Shown here in pieces: positions 41,980-54,339 of a DNA stretch of 64,000 nucleotides. The position numbers and the translations under genes are program-made. The notes under the pieces were generated by a model that did not search any database, had not been told where the DNA came from, and saw nothing but the letters and a program-made list of their open reading frames with translations. Source of the DNA: Apostichopus japonicus (Eukaryota > Echinodermata > Holothuroidea > Aspidochirotida > Stichopodidae); NCBI RefSeq assembly GCF_037975245.1, contig NC_092570.1, positions 13,909,001 to 13,973,000 on the forward strand, in the 5' to 3' direction. Each line of letters starts with the position of its first letter. Positions within the stretch are counted from its first letter, which is position 1.

Positions 41980-44900
41980 AATATTGCATATGTGGCAGTA
42001 GCCAGTAATACAAAACAAACAATACGATGGTGTCACGGTGTGATACCAGTGTTAAGTTTGCAGCAGGGTTGCCAGTTTTTCTGTAACACAACTTGTCAAA
42101 TTTAGAGAATTTACCAGCCAAATGGAGTGAATAAAGGCCACACACATTTCTGCCCCTGTATATGTAGCCTACAATTCGGTAGTTGGCATTCCTCTCCGAT
42201 AGGGTGACTATGTAGTCTGCCAGCGTAGATGGCTTTCCAAAGTGTGGGGAACAAAAGGTTTAAATATACCGCTATGCCTACAAAATATATTTTTTAGTCA
42301 TAAATGGGAATGAGAGATTCCAATTTGGTCTATAGTCCATAGTTCATTGGTTTCATTACATTAATCTTCTTACATCTCTATAGTGTTGGAAACAATAGTT
42401 GGTTAGGCCTTGTCCACAACTGATCAGTCTGTGTGAGTTCACACGAGCGATGTTGAAATTTACGTAATATATCATGCTGCAGCTTCCAAGTAACGGTATT
42501 GGATTAACTTCGGACGGTCGAAATAACGATGATATAAAGTTGTAAACATACACATGATATAACAAGCATGGTAGCAGGTTATCTCGTTGGGTAGCGTGTG
42601 AGACCAGGAGAGGTGGATGGGGGCCTCATAGCGATGACAGAAAGCAAACTGATAGGATCATACTTAAATTGAGACGCAATTGGCTGCGAACTGGTTTAAC
42701 TGATCCTTTAAAGGCATTGAAGACTCGCCCCAAACCACGTGCGGCCATCAGAAAAAGTTAACTTTCTGTTGCTTGCAAGTGACGTTTTGTTCGTGTCACT
42801 ACAAAATGCAGACAGTAATGAAACGTGACGGTGATACCTTAATTGTTATCTTTAGCTGGACCTGAGATGTCCATCGCTGTATCGTTTGTATACCGTGCTG
42901 TGGGTATTGACCGCAGCTGTATGTACTGACTGAACACTAGTGTCTAATTACCGACGGTAGCAAGCTGTGTGTGTATTTTCTAGGATCGATGGTGGTGTTA
43001 AACACTTCTGTTACACCTCATTCGAAAGTAGGTCAAATTACCGGCATTAGACGTTTCTTTTTGCGCGAGTCTTCACACCCTTTAAATGCATTGTGTTAAT
43101 TTCTTCCAATATTTTTTGGCCCACCAATGTCTTTGAGGTGGGGGCAAGACATTTCACTGGGGGATCCTGCCCCCCCCCCCCCTCTGTAACGCCACTGATA
43201 ATGAAAGTTTTTTTTTGCGACGCTTTAGCGACCATGCATGTGGGAGAAGCCTGCAAGGGCTTATGGATTACAACTTCCATAGCGGGTGGCTTCCAATTCA
43301 ACATTTTAACTCAAGTTTAGAATGTCATTTTAGATGGGAAAACTGTAGATTGCTCTTGGATGAAAAAACCCACCTTACTATGACCCCGGCCGAGGATGAA
43401 AACCCCGAACCTCCAGATTGCTAAGCCTCGTTGCTTCGAAATGCCACCGTGACCGCCTTTATCCACTCGGCCACAACATCGGAATTAAAAAATCATAAAG
43501 TAGAGAGAGCACCCCCAAGTTACAAGAAATGTAATCATGTGTAAGATATCATTTCGTATAAGGTCAGTACGTTCCCCGAGTACATCTAAGTAACATTATA
43601 GGTTATATATATATTAAGTTTTTATCAAAGACTTCTAGAGTTAAAATAATGTAGACTTTGCATCACTTCGTTCATGTTTAACCATGTGTGAACCAGGACT
43701 ACGGTTGATATTTTCAGTTTATAGGCATCAACAGCTCATATTATCTTCTGTAACGAACCAGAACTGTACAAAATGGGTAATAGGCCTTCCCCAATTTTTT
43801 TCCCATTGGGATCAGTCACCTATCAAACAAAATCACAGATTAGGAACTTGAATAATTTGTTGTCCTTTTGCTCATGTTGAATGATCACGCCATTTTGCCC
43901 AGTAGGCTACTGAAATGGGAAATGAATGTGTACTTTGATCATGTTTAAATGATCACGCTCGTCTTTAGCAGAGTATTCTGGTTTATGGCGAACAAGTGAT
44001 CAGGGCTAAACCTTGATGCACATATTTTGTACAATACCTGGCACTCAAATGGTGTGGTTGGACAAAGTGGGGTTTAAAAGTAAGGTCAGAGCCAACGATA
44101 ATTATCTCATCGGGATGGTCTTTTTGAAGTCTTTGTATTCCCTTAAGTTTATCATGAGAATGAGGAAGTATTCTTTATCACAAATTTGTCCTTGTTGACC
44201 CTAGCCGTTGCCCAGAGCCACCTAACCCCTCTTATCACACTAAAATCACTCGCCACCCCCTCACCAGACATGCCTTTGATTTTACGGCCTTATTTTTATA
44301 TTGGATTAGCAGATCATTTATTTATAATAAAAAAAAAACAGGATTTGTGTGGCAAAATAAATAGCAATTGAGTAGAAATAGCGAGTATTGTGCAGTCCAA
44401 TGTAAGGAAATGGACGTTGCAAAGATATTGTAATCTTCACATAGTAATACTAAACAGCGCCGCCAGCCAGTTGGGACAATGTCCTAATGCTAATACCTCT
44501 CTTAACTGTACTCCAATATCATGCTCTCAAAGCACTGATATTGACAGTACAAACAGTTCCTAACCTTGATCTGATAGAAACATGATATTCATACTGCTCG
44601 TACTGACAATACGAGTGCTCTGAAGCGGAAATAACACTACATTATAGAGAAAATTGGCCCTCTGTCGGGGGGGGGGGTGGACGTTTTGGGCTAAATTCGA
44701 TTGGCGGATTTATCTCGGTTAATATTTGGAAATTACTGCACATCTTTTTTTTTTATGATAACATATTACGTATTGTATTGTTATCGTATCTAATTATAGA
44801 CATAATTTCATTTTTGGGTCACAATCGGAGTAAATTAACAATTTCATTAGAAGAAAAATGAACTTGAAGCATGGACTATCGGGTTAACCACTCAATCATT

Positions 44901-46600
44901 CTATCAAGCCATTCGAGTTATTTGGATAGTACGACATATAGATTTGGCACGAGAAAATTGCAATAGAGACACAGACCGAACGTCTCCCTTAAATAAAAGG
45001 TTTACAAATATTTACAAAACATTATTCATGGAAAATACAGTCTTGACTGATATTTAATTTAGGCCGAATAATCTCCACTTTGTCGTGATTTCGTTATTCA
45101 AGGAGAGGCTAATCCAAATATCATAATTGACCGAAGCTATGAAGACAAAAGTTGTGATCAACAGCTTACCCCAGCACATGCAGAGGCAGCTCCAGGGGTA
45201 GTGAAAGACGACGGGCGGATTTGGGGCCGAAGGTTGTGGAGGAATTTCCTCAATAAGAGTTTGCCTTTTTCGGGCGCTAGTTTTTGAATTTGGGGCGTTC
45301 TTGTGAAACTACGGTCAATTTCACTGCGTGTGTATAGCTATAGAACTTTCAAGGGTTAAGGGAGGGTGGATGAGCGTGAGTTAGTTTTCGCTTTGATTTT
45401 TATATCAGTGTTACGTTGGTTGGTTCTGCATTTTTCCCCGTGCCGTTGGGCCGGGACGTTAAGGCTCCCGTTCTGGGTGGGTCAAGTAAAAAGTACACAC
45501 TTACCTACACAAGTATAGGTAACATTGTCATTTGGGAAATGGACCGTTTTTATTGCTTCGAAGACTTGAGCAAGTCTAAACAATCACACATCCCATTATG
45601 CTTGAATATTTCAATAGTTTTCCTTTATTTAATTTCATATTTTTATTCTATTATACTGGCAAATAATGAATCAAATATATTAAAGTTCAGTCGCAAAATC
45701 TCAATTTTGTTCTTTTTAAATCACAATATTCTCAAGTTGCTCCAAAAACAAGTCCTTGCTAAAACAGGCTCTTTCTACTAAAGGTCATATCATCGCTTGA
45801 GTTTATGGAGAAGAATTGAAATGTTATCATATTTATATTCTGCTAAAGTGATAAATTTAGCTTATAACGAATACAAAAATATTATAGTTCAGTCACAAAA
45901 TGATCAAAAAAAATTGAAACTCACGATATTTTTTCTCAACTACGGCACTTCCCACACTACCCCCTCCCCACCCCTCCCCGCCCTTTCACTTTCTACTGAA
46001 GGTCATTCTAATCGTTTGAATTTACTGAAAAGATCATAACTGAGCCGAACATCCTGGAAATCTGGGTAAAGTCAGCGAACTCACATATACAGCAGGCTTT
46101 TAAGATAATCATCTTCGTTAAAAACGTCCCTGGAGTGTTAAACATAAATAATGAATCGAAGAAGCGGTATATTTGGGGGATAATCCGCTGAAAGACTCAT
46201 TAGAATAAATTCCTCAACGATAAGCAAAGAGACGAGAAAGCATACGACTCTGTTTTTAAAATTTTATTTCAAAAGTGCATATACAGAAGCTATATACTTC
46301 ACAGATCTAATCAAAGGATGCGGTACATTCCTGTCACTCATGAATATGATTTGTTAATCATTTGGGGGGGGGGGCGGGGAGGGGCTATAAAGTAGATCTA
46401 TATACATTTGCATGTAAACATGTGCCTGTGTGATTGATGACGTCATAGGTCTAAGGACAATAAACATAAATATTGGTTTCTAGCCATTTCTTTCTGCTTG
46501 TCAACATACAAGAAAAAGTCATTAAACTACAAGGATATGTAGAGAATGTTGATTATTTGTGGTTGCGCATTTCATGCCGACGCCGATTATGGCGACCGTA
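41980..46600. other. Non-coding stretch, no gene supported
   Basis: It contains a tRNA-derived repeat (43390-43485), a possible hAT terminus GTAACGCCACTG at 43186-43197 behind a poly-C run, and two diverged copies of a ~200-bp AT-rich sequence (about 45596-45810 and 45830-46035, sharing TAAAGTTCAGTC- or TATAGTTCAGTC-like and CTGAAGGTCAT- or CTAAAGGTCAT-like blocks). The 121-codon frame at 45416-45781 looks like chance. Confidence 0.5.
43390..43485 (-). repeat. tRNA-derived SINE-like sequence
   Basis: On the minus strand there is an A-box-like TGGCCGAGTGGATAAAGGCG followed 50-60 bases later by a degenerate B-box-like GGTTCGGGGTTTTCATCC, as in Ser- or Leu-type tRNAs with a long variable arm. 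The stems are poorly conserved, so it is a tRNA-like repeat rather than a functional tRNA. Confidence 0.45.
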
Positions 46601-46825
46601 TAACATAATAATGAATCATTAATGGTGGGAATGGGTGATGGATCACGAAAGAGGGGCAGGCCACGAGCACGATGGATGGATGGTGTCAAGCAGGCGACTG
46701 GGTTGACTCTGGATAGACTTCGAGGGGCAACCAGGAGCCGGAAGGATTGGAGGATGAAAGTCATGGTCATCACCAGGGGTCGGACACGACTCGACGGCAC
46801 AAGGTGACAAGGTGATAACATAATA
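46600..46825 (+). mobile_element. 5'-truncated RTE-like non-LTR retrotransposon insertion with 11-bp target duplication
   Basis: The frame 46622-46807 encodes the C-terminal end typical of RTE-type reverse transcriptases: KRGRPRARWMDGV, then LTLDRLRGATRSRKDWR. The 3' end carries GGTCGGACACGACTCGACGG and a short CAAGGTGA tandem. The sequence ATAACATAATA is present at 46600-46610 and 46815-46825, a perfect 11-bp target duplication bounding a 204-bp insert. This is a dead-on-arrival, severely 5'-truncated copy. Confidence 0.85.
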
Positions 46826-46829
46826 ACCT

Positions 46830-48300
46830 ATCAATTGCATCATCACGCGTGACATTAATTCTTGCAATAAAACATATACCACTTTCTGTATGCTCACATA
46901 ATTACGATTATCCATTTACCCCCTCTATTAATTATCTCCATAACGGCCCGTCTTCATTGACCCTGTGTATAGTTTTGTTTTCTCGCTTTATCACTTACCA
47001 TTCATTCTATTGATATTTTTTCCCTTTTCCTTCTTTATTTCGTAATTATCTCTTTCCCTTAATGCACTTTGCAAATTTCCTAATTTCCATATCCCTCTAT
47101 CTCCTCTTTACACATTTCGTCTTTACCTTACCCCCCCCCCTTCACTCCTATAACTACCCCTTTCCATCACCCCGTACCCTTTTGCTTTTATCCTTTGATC
47201 ATTAACCCTTTTTCTCTTTGCCCTTTTCACCCTCAACCATTTTTACCTTTTGCCCCACTTTTTTTTTGTTCCTTTAGTCCATTTCTTTCTTACTTTAATA
47301 GTATTTAAAAAGCAAAAGGTAATAACTAGCAAAGCAAACTGCCATGACTATCATTGCAGCTACATACATGTATGTATAACACAGTACGTGAAGGTGATAC
47401 AAAAAGTTACCGTATGTACAACCATACACGTTCTTTTCTTTATTTTCATTTGCAATTTACATGGATTTGTGTCATATATAGCTATATATGATTATAAACA
47501 CCATTCCGTTAATAAATTACTCCCCTGAGGGCATAAATTTTACTTACCATGACAATCTTGTTATTGTCGGCTCTGTTTATCATGGTAAAAGCCATTCACG
47601 AGGCTAATGTCGGGCATAAGCCTTTCTCCAAATTCTCCCCCCCCCCCCCCGCACCTCCCCTTTGCTTCTAACCTTAATTGCAATCAATAAATCATTTATA
47701 CGGGGTTTTTTTTTGTTAGATCTATTTCTTTATCGTGAATCGGATTTCGGAAGAGATTTTCTAAATGACAAACTCTTGAGCCAAGAGCTACAGTTTATTG
47801 CTCTCAGCGTTATATGTTGTTCAACGTGACCTTACTAAGCTTTCTGAACCTATCTGGTTGAAATGTACGCTTTCTGAACCTAACTGGTTGTAATGTTAAA
47901 CGTGGTGGGTAGCATTTGTAAGGCTAAGTTAGCCAGTTGTGTCGACACATTAAACCAAACGCTAGTACTGTGTTCACAGATCTCCCTATCTCGCTCTCTC
48001 TACTTGGCTACTTTTAATTTGATTTACCGGCTTTACGCATAGAGATGAATTTCTTACTGATGCAAGCGTGTTCCCATTGATAACGCGCTGCGTTGTATGC
48101 ATTATTTGACAGAGGGTATATGTATGTGATATAATAGTGTGCTCGAATTGTCAAGGTATCCCGCTTAGAAACGTAATCATTGCCTATGGAATTCAAATTT
48201 GGGGGACTTGGAAGTCATTCCATAAGACACATGGGGTTAGTAGATTCGCTCACGTGCATCAACATAATTATGATCAGCTTCCACCTAGAAAGTAGAAGTA
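46830..48300. other. Non-coding stretch, no gene supported
   Basis: The first part (46920-47280) is strongly pyrimidine-rich. Poly-C runs lie near 47134 and 47638. A near-duplicate ACGCTTTCTGAACCTAACTGG / AAGCTTTCTGAACCTATCTGG pair occurs around 47838-47888. Confidence 0.5.
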
Positions 48301-48303
48301 GGT

Positions 48304-48513
<210 letters not shown>

Positions 48514-48692
48514 TTCGAGATCCGGATTTAGGAATCACAAATGATTTCGAGTTGGTTAGCATCATGTTTGATTTCTAGAGTAAGGTAAATATGTCACCAA
48601 AACAGAACTAATATTGTTCGATACAGGTGACAAACGCCTGCAGTGGAATAACGACCTTCCTTACCGGTTTCGAGCCTCTGGACATACAATCA

Positions 48693-48763
48693 GCGTCCAT
48701 AGCCTAGTGGTTAGAGTATCCACATATAAAGCGGGAGGCTCGGGTTCGAATCCCGGTGGAGGC
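48693..48763 (+). tRNA. tRNA-like sequence, probably a tRNA-derived SINE head or tRNA pseudogene
   Basis: 71 bases with an A box (TAGCCTAGTGGTTAGAGTAT) and a perfect B box (GGGTTCGAATCCCGG). The acceptor strands GCGTCCA and TGGAGGC pair at 6 of 7 positions, and the T arm is perfect. The anticodon stem TCCAC/GCGGG has one mismatch and one wobble pair around the loop ATATAAA, which would give anticodon ATA, an unusual choice. There is no obvious oligo-T terminator until TTTTTT eight bases downstream (48771). A functional tRNA is unlikely. Confidence 0.5.
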
Positions 48764-48815
48764 TGGAAGTTTTTTCACTGTTCTTGATTTTCCAACTCAC
48801 TACGATTTCAGTTCA

Positions 48816-48816
<1 letters not shown>

Positions 48817-48867
<51 letters not shown>

Positions 48868-48871
48868 ATTT
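48817..48871. repeat. (TA)n microsatellite downstream of the tRNA-like sequence
   Basis: TA array with two TTTATA interruptions, about 50 bases after the tRNA-like segment. Confidence 0.95.
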
Positions 48872-49244
48872 ATGCTGTTTGTTTCTTGTTCCGTGTGTAA
48901 TTGCTGTGTGTGTTATTGCTTTTTGCTTGCGTGTTGTTGTTGTTTGTCGTTTGCATGCTGTTTGTTTTCTGTTGTTATTTGTTTGCTAACTTGTTGATAG
49001 TTGTTTGTTGTTTGTTGATTGCTGTTTATTTGTTCAAATTGTTCAAGTTGTATGCTGTTGGCTGTTTCGTGTGCGTTGCTCTTATTTTCTTGTATATACT
49101 TTTGGGAGGGGGAGGGGTTAGCAGTGAGGCACCACTTTCTTTTGATTTTAAAACAAGAGTGCAATCCATGGAGTTTCATGTCTCATGTCCTCCATCTTGA
49201 CGTCCTAATTTCGCTAAAAAGTATGCTATTTGTTCACACAGTTA

Positions 49245-49600
49245 GTTTGAACTTGAACGGACTTACGGTATAGGATAAGTTCGCGACACACTTTTTTGGC
49301 ACAATTTAAACCATTTGGCTTTACATGGATCTTTGTCCTCGACCTTCAGCACCATATTCTGCACTTTTTAAAATTCATCTCATCATTCTCTACATATCTT
49401 GGTTTAATAACTTTTTCCTATATGTTGACAAGCAGTCAATGGCTAAAAAAATTTTTTGTTTTTGACCTCTGACCTTAGACTTATGACGTCATCATTCACC
49501 CAAGCACGATTTTACATGGTCAGGCACATACCCAACAACTTAAACTTGATCGGACTCACGGTCTTGGAGGAGTTCGCGACACACTTTTTCGGCTCATTTC
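49245..49600. repeat. Two diverged direct copies of a ~290-bp-spaced repeat
   Basis: Copies at 49245-49302 and 49535-49593 share an ACTTGA-CGGACT core and the identical block AGTTCGCGACACACTTTTT. A hairpin (ATCTCATCTCCCTA with its complement) follows at 49675-49713. Confidence 0.7.
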
Positions 49601-49674
49601 AACACACAAACATACACTACCCACACACTCACCCACGTACTTCCTCACATTTCTGATGTAAGGTTAAGTACAAT

Positions 49675-49713
49675 ATCTCATCTCCCTATACATTACATGT
49701 AGGGAGATGAGAT
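49675..49713. repeat. Perfect 14-bp hairpin
   Basis: ATCTCATCTCCCTA and TAGGGAGATGAGAT flank an 11-base loop. Function unknown. Confidence 0.85.
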
Positions 49714-49719
49714 AAACAA

Positions 49720-51215
49720 ATGCAAAGAATGGGTTATGATTGAGAAAGTGTGTGCGCCCGCGTTTGCGTGCCCGCGTATGTAGGCCTATGCATGCGTGAA
49801 GTTGGTTCGTTGTTCTTTGATACTTTTAAAATTGTATACTCCGTAAAACTTGATGCACAGTGTTTTTTGGGTCGTATCCATAGTTTATTTTTTATGACAC
49901 TTCTTGTTGCGTGACACTATGAATTATACATTATACTATACAGGGTCGCAAACATGCACGTATACTGCTAGGGAATGGAAAAAAAACGCACCAGAAAAAT
50001 TCAGGAGGCTCGGCCACCCCCCCCCCCAACCCCCCCCCGTGTCAGTGAGAATATGACAAAACTTCTATAATGGAAATTTTATTAATATGTAACATGAATA
50101 TGAAGAACATCCTAAACAGTCGAAAATTCTTAATTAATATTGTTTCAAAAGTTGCAAAATATATACAGCACCATTTTGCATTTAAGGACCCTCCATTTTC
50201 TCAACATTTCAAAGAGTAAGGGACACTGCTCCCATTAAACTCCTCCTCTAGACGTCGTAATATCTAATCCCCTACCCCCCCCACCCCCCCCCCACCCAAA
50301 CCCACCCCCAGTACAAAAATGTGGTTGCGTCACTGCTACTGTGGTAGCAGGATGGTCTAATATAAAATGATGTAAATTATCACACATCAATATTTGTAAA
50401 AAAAGAATTGGCCCAAAATTTAATTGAGAGGTATAAATACAACGATACTCTTCACTGAAATTGTTCACTGCAATTGTTTGGTAGGGACGGTTCATATATC
50501 TGTTTAAAGTACCTTTTCACGACTTGAAGTTATTTCATGTTTCAGATGATTTGATACTAAATGTTCCCACTTGAAACAGTCTTCATCGAAATCTCAGTTA
50601 AAATCTCCATAAGCATATATTTGCGGCGCGGATTTTGATCATTTTTGTACTAATTATATAATTTTCATATATTTTATAAACGTTAAATTACTTAACGTTG
50701 CCTAGATCAGTTTAATACTCCAGATTGACTATAGCCAAGTTGTTTAATTCCAAATATTGAAGACAAAATCAACAATTAAAAGTTTTCATCTCTTTTGCAA
50801 TATATGATTTATACTGTTTGCTGTATAAAAAGTAACCTTAATTGTAAACTACTGAAAGCGTTAAGAGCGGAAGAATCCATGCTAATTTTTTGCTAATTTT
50901 GCGTTTCACATCATGAAAATCATCTCATAAAGGTGTGTAAATTAAGTCAGTTCTAATTTATTTCAGGTTCATGTTTTGTTGGACTTTCGGGGTAATATTC
51001 CTGAAATTGTTCCATCGAAGTGAAGATATTTATATTTGAACAAACATGAATAATTCTGCCATATAAGCAAAATTGGGTTAAAAGTTCGCATTGTTTTTTA
51101 TTTCTTTTTACCAATTATGCTGTGTTCGTGGAAAATCTCGAACTTTTCGACCTATATCCTCTATGTATTGATATCAACATAGAGTCACCAGAATAAACTG
51201 ATAAAATTGCGAATA
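49720..51215. other. Non-coding stretch, no gene supported
   Basis: Poly-C clusters lie at 50018-50038 and 50273-50310; GTTGCGTCACTG at 50322-50333 may be a transposon terminus, but no partner end was found. Confidence 0.45.
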
Positions 51216-51216
51216 T

Positions 51217-51306
51217 AGGAGGAGGGGTGGGGTGGGGGTGCGGGAGGAGAAGAGTAGGGGAGGGAAAGGGGAGGTGAAGGGAAGGAGAGGGGAGGGAGGA
51301 GGTAAG
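51217..51306 (+). repeat. ~90-bp G-rich homopurine tract
   Basis: Nearly uninterrupted A and G with repeated runs of three or more G, so it could form G-quadruplex or triplex structures. No gene association is visible. Confidence 0.9.
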
Positions 51307-51309
51307 ATT

Positions 51310-53380
51310 TAAACCAATTGCACATGTACATGAAGTTATGTTAATTCAGAGGTTCTTGCATCGCAAGAATGTGCTATTTAATTAATTATAGAAGAATAAA
51401 CTTTCCCAAATTAATACATTATATTGCTTTATGAAAAGTTGGTTTGTATTAGGACAATATTTAATTTTGGACAACAACCTGGTTTGGTCTTGTCACTCAC
51501 TTGGTGCAATCGCATCCATTAATGTCGAAAGCTAGCAAAAACTTATCTTCTCATAGCTCATTTTCTCCAAATTTCGACTCTTTTCACATAAGTTCGTTTC
51601 TTCCTTTTTGGAAATGTGACTTTTTACATCGAAATTTCAATAAAATGTCAAAATGTTCTTGTCGAGTTTGAACTTTCCATATCAACATTTTGAATTGTTA
51701 TTCGAACTTATCATCATCTTCTTCGAGAGAGATAATGTCTCCCTTTTTCAGAGGTAAAACAGAAAATAAAAAGAGTACAACAAATTTGAACTTTGATATT
51801 TGTCACAGATTTAATAAAATAATGACTATGAGGTGCAAAATGATTAATAATTAATGAAAACGTGTTATCTCTGGTGAAAAGTTCCCAGCGAAGCTAGAAA
51901 AATAAGAACTAATATATATTCCATATTTTACACTTTTACGGATGACTAAGGCATAACTTTAGTCTCGATATTCGGCCAAAGTTCAATAAGAAATAAGAAT
52001 TTGAGTTATGAGCAATCTTTCTTTATTCATTCCGAATTTCAAGAAATTCAGTAAAATATAACCTATAATTCTCAAGAATGCTCCTTTAAGGCTAAATTGA
52101 TAATATGTGTGGCTCGACGGTTCCTCATTGCCGCAGCAAATGGTGATCCATATATTTTTATAAATACCAAACTAACGCTTTTATCAAAATTTTGTTCTTT
52201 TAACTTCATAAAAACAACAACAAAAAACAAAAAAAAACCTTGATTTGACATATCAATATCAATTGTCCTTGGCAAATTGTTAAAATATTGTAAACAAGAT
52301 TATTTTATTCATAAAATTATTGACGCAATGGTCCGTATGTTAGACTTAGTAGTCCAGTCACTTTCACTGATGAACTTTAAAAGATTAAAGGGTCGTTCCT
52401 CAAAACAAAAATAATAGCGCTATCATAACCTGGTATGTTAGCAGTGTGTTTTATAGGTCTTTATAGAACACACCAAAATGAATGTTTGTCCTAAAAATTA
52501 TCCTTCAAAACATCATCTCTCCACACTATTGGTCATGAAATCACATGATGACGTCATTCACTCTTCTGTTGCCAGATGCATTTTACAAGAAATAAACAAA
52601 TTTGATGAATTGATATCTTTGCCATGCAAAGAGTTATACTGAATATTTCCAGCGGAATTTCATGCATGTAAAGGAAACAGTAACATCATATTTTCAGCAT
52701 TTCTTTATTAATTGAATTACTTTTATAAGTAAAATCAATTATTTGATTAACGTGCAGTTTTCCTTTAAAAAAAATAATTAAATTTATATTTACATAGAAA
52801 AGCATCTTAATAATTAAGTACTAATTAATTAATTATTCATTCGAATATTGGTAAATGTTCTATATACATTCTTCGAGGGATAAACATAGATTTCAATGAT
52901 AAAAGTATCTCACAAACCAATACCACGAAATAGTATATAAAATGAGCATATATAACGATTTTAATTTTGTCTGCTAGATAAAATTGCAAGAGGATTTATA
53001 AGGCCAATGCATATTTTACAAAATGATTCTCAGTGAAATTCTTAATTTTAATCAAAGGATAATTTTAAGCATAAATTAAGTCTTGATAATTGGTATACGA
53101 CAAGAAGAACTTTGAGTGCTAGAAATGCTTCTTCTTTTTTTCAAATCCAGTTTTCAAGATACTTAGATTTAAATTATGCTCAATCTCTGAAATGCTCCTT
53201 TAAGGCGAAATTGGTGATACCATCAGCATATAAATAAAAAAAATCATAAATTTTACAAACTCAACGAGACCATGATTTTCAAAGAATGACTAATGGCATA
53301 ATTAAAGTCTAAAAAGTTGTAATAGTTTTTTTTTTAATTTCTTTTCTTTTCTATGTAGGTATTGAGATTTTCAAGATATT
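51310..53380. other. AT-rich non-coding stretch with dispersed repeat pieces
   Basis: No gene. A short block ATGCTCCTTTAAGGC recurs at about 52079, 53192 and 53991. A second partial copy of the ~300-bp family is at 52330-52420 (TAGTCCAGTCACTTTCACTG). Confidence 0.5.
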
Positions 53381-53384
53381 CACC

Positions 53385-53969
53385 TTAAAGGATTGGTTCA
53401 GGTGTTTGACTTGTCTATTTTGTATGAAAGAGCACAAAAAGACAAAAAGAACAGTGACGAAACTACCATGATAGCATGCTCTGTTAAGGAGATATGACAC
53501 TTTGAAGATACCAAAATTTCTTTGAAAACGACTGGTGTAGAAAGAGTTACTGTGAGGGTGTGACGTCACATCCTCATTTCCTTAACATTTGTGTATATAT
53601 TTCTTTAAAAATTATTTACATTTTTTAACACATTTGAAAATAATATAGGCTAATCAAAAATTCTTCAGATGTTAAATCTCAAATACTTCCATTGACAAAT
53701 ATGAGATCTCCTGACATATCTTTTGGTTGAAAGTCATGAAATCTCACAAAAAATTTAGAGAAAAAAACAAAGACTTTTCAGGAATGTGAGGATGTGACAT
53801 CACAGCTAGTCAGATTTCAGCAGTTTCTACACAATCTGATAAAACTTTACACTTGAATATCTCTTTAACCGAAAAAGATATTTGAACAGTTTTTTTTCAC
53901 CATTGTGTTTCTTTTATTGTCCTCTTTCATATAACATAAACATGTATGACAACTGAACCAATCCTTTAA
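53385..53969. mobile_element. Kolobok-like MITE with ~190-bp inverted repeats and TTAA duplication
   Basis: Element 53389-53965 begins AGGATTGGTTCAG and ends CTGAACCAATCCT, flanked on both sides by TTAA (53385-53388 and 53966-53969). The arms remain diverged inverted copies inward to GATGTGACATCACA / TGTGACGTCACATC. TTAA duplications occur with Kolobok and piggyBac elements; the RGG-type terminus favours Kolobok. No transposase is present. Confidence 0.82.
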
Positions 53970-53989
53970 AATATACGAAAACTATGGAA

Positions 53990-54335
53990 TGCTCCTTTAA
54001 GGCTTCAGAGATGATTACGTCACTCCTTTGTGCAGATCTTAATGTGCATGCTCATCCATGGTTTTTTAATCTCTAATAACGCAACCCAAAACGTAAATAT
54101 TCATGAAATTTCATATAAACAAGAGAGAACAATAGAATGCCATTCAACACCATTTGTCCGTGACAAATCTGCATCGTATTAACAAACTTGTTAGTTGAAA
54201 CCTTAAAAGTCTTTTCTTTTCCTATGGAGTTTATAGCGTCATATCTGAAATTCTATAACGTAATTTGTGTGTTAGATTATAGTCCAGTCGCTTTAATTGA
54301 TGAGCAACGCGTGTTTAAGAGTCTTTCTCCAAAAT
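53990..54335. repeat. Dispersed repeat, copy of the ~300-bp family at 300-610
   Basis: It shares ATTCAACACCATTTGTCC, TAGTCCAGTCGCTTTAATTG and an ATTACGTCA-like block with the first copy, in the same order and orientation. Confidence 0.6.
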
Positions 54336-54339
54336 GAAA

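Noticed and set aside
45416-45781. 121-residue open frame
   Set aside because: AT-rich, no recognised motifs, no splice context, and it overlaps a diverged duplicated AT-rich sequence.
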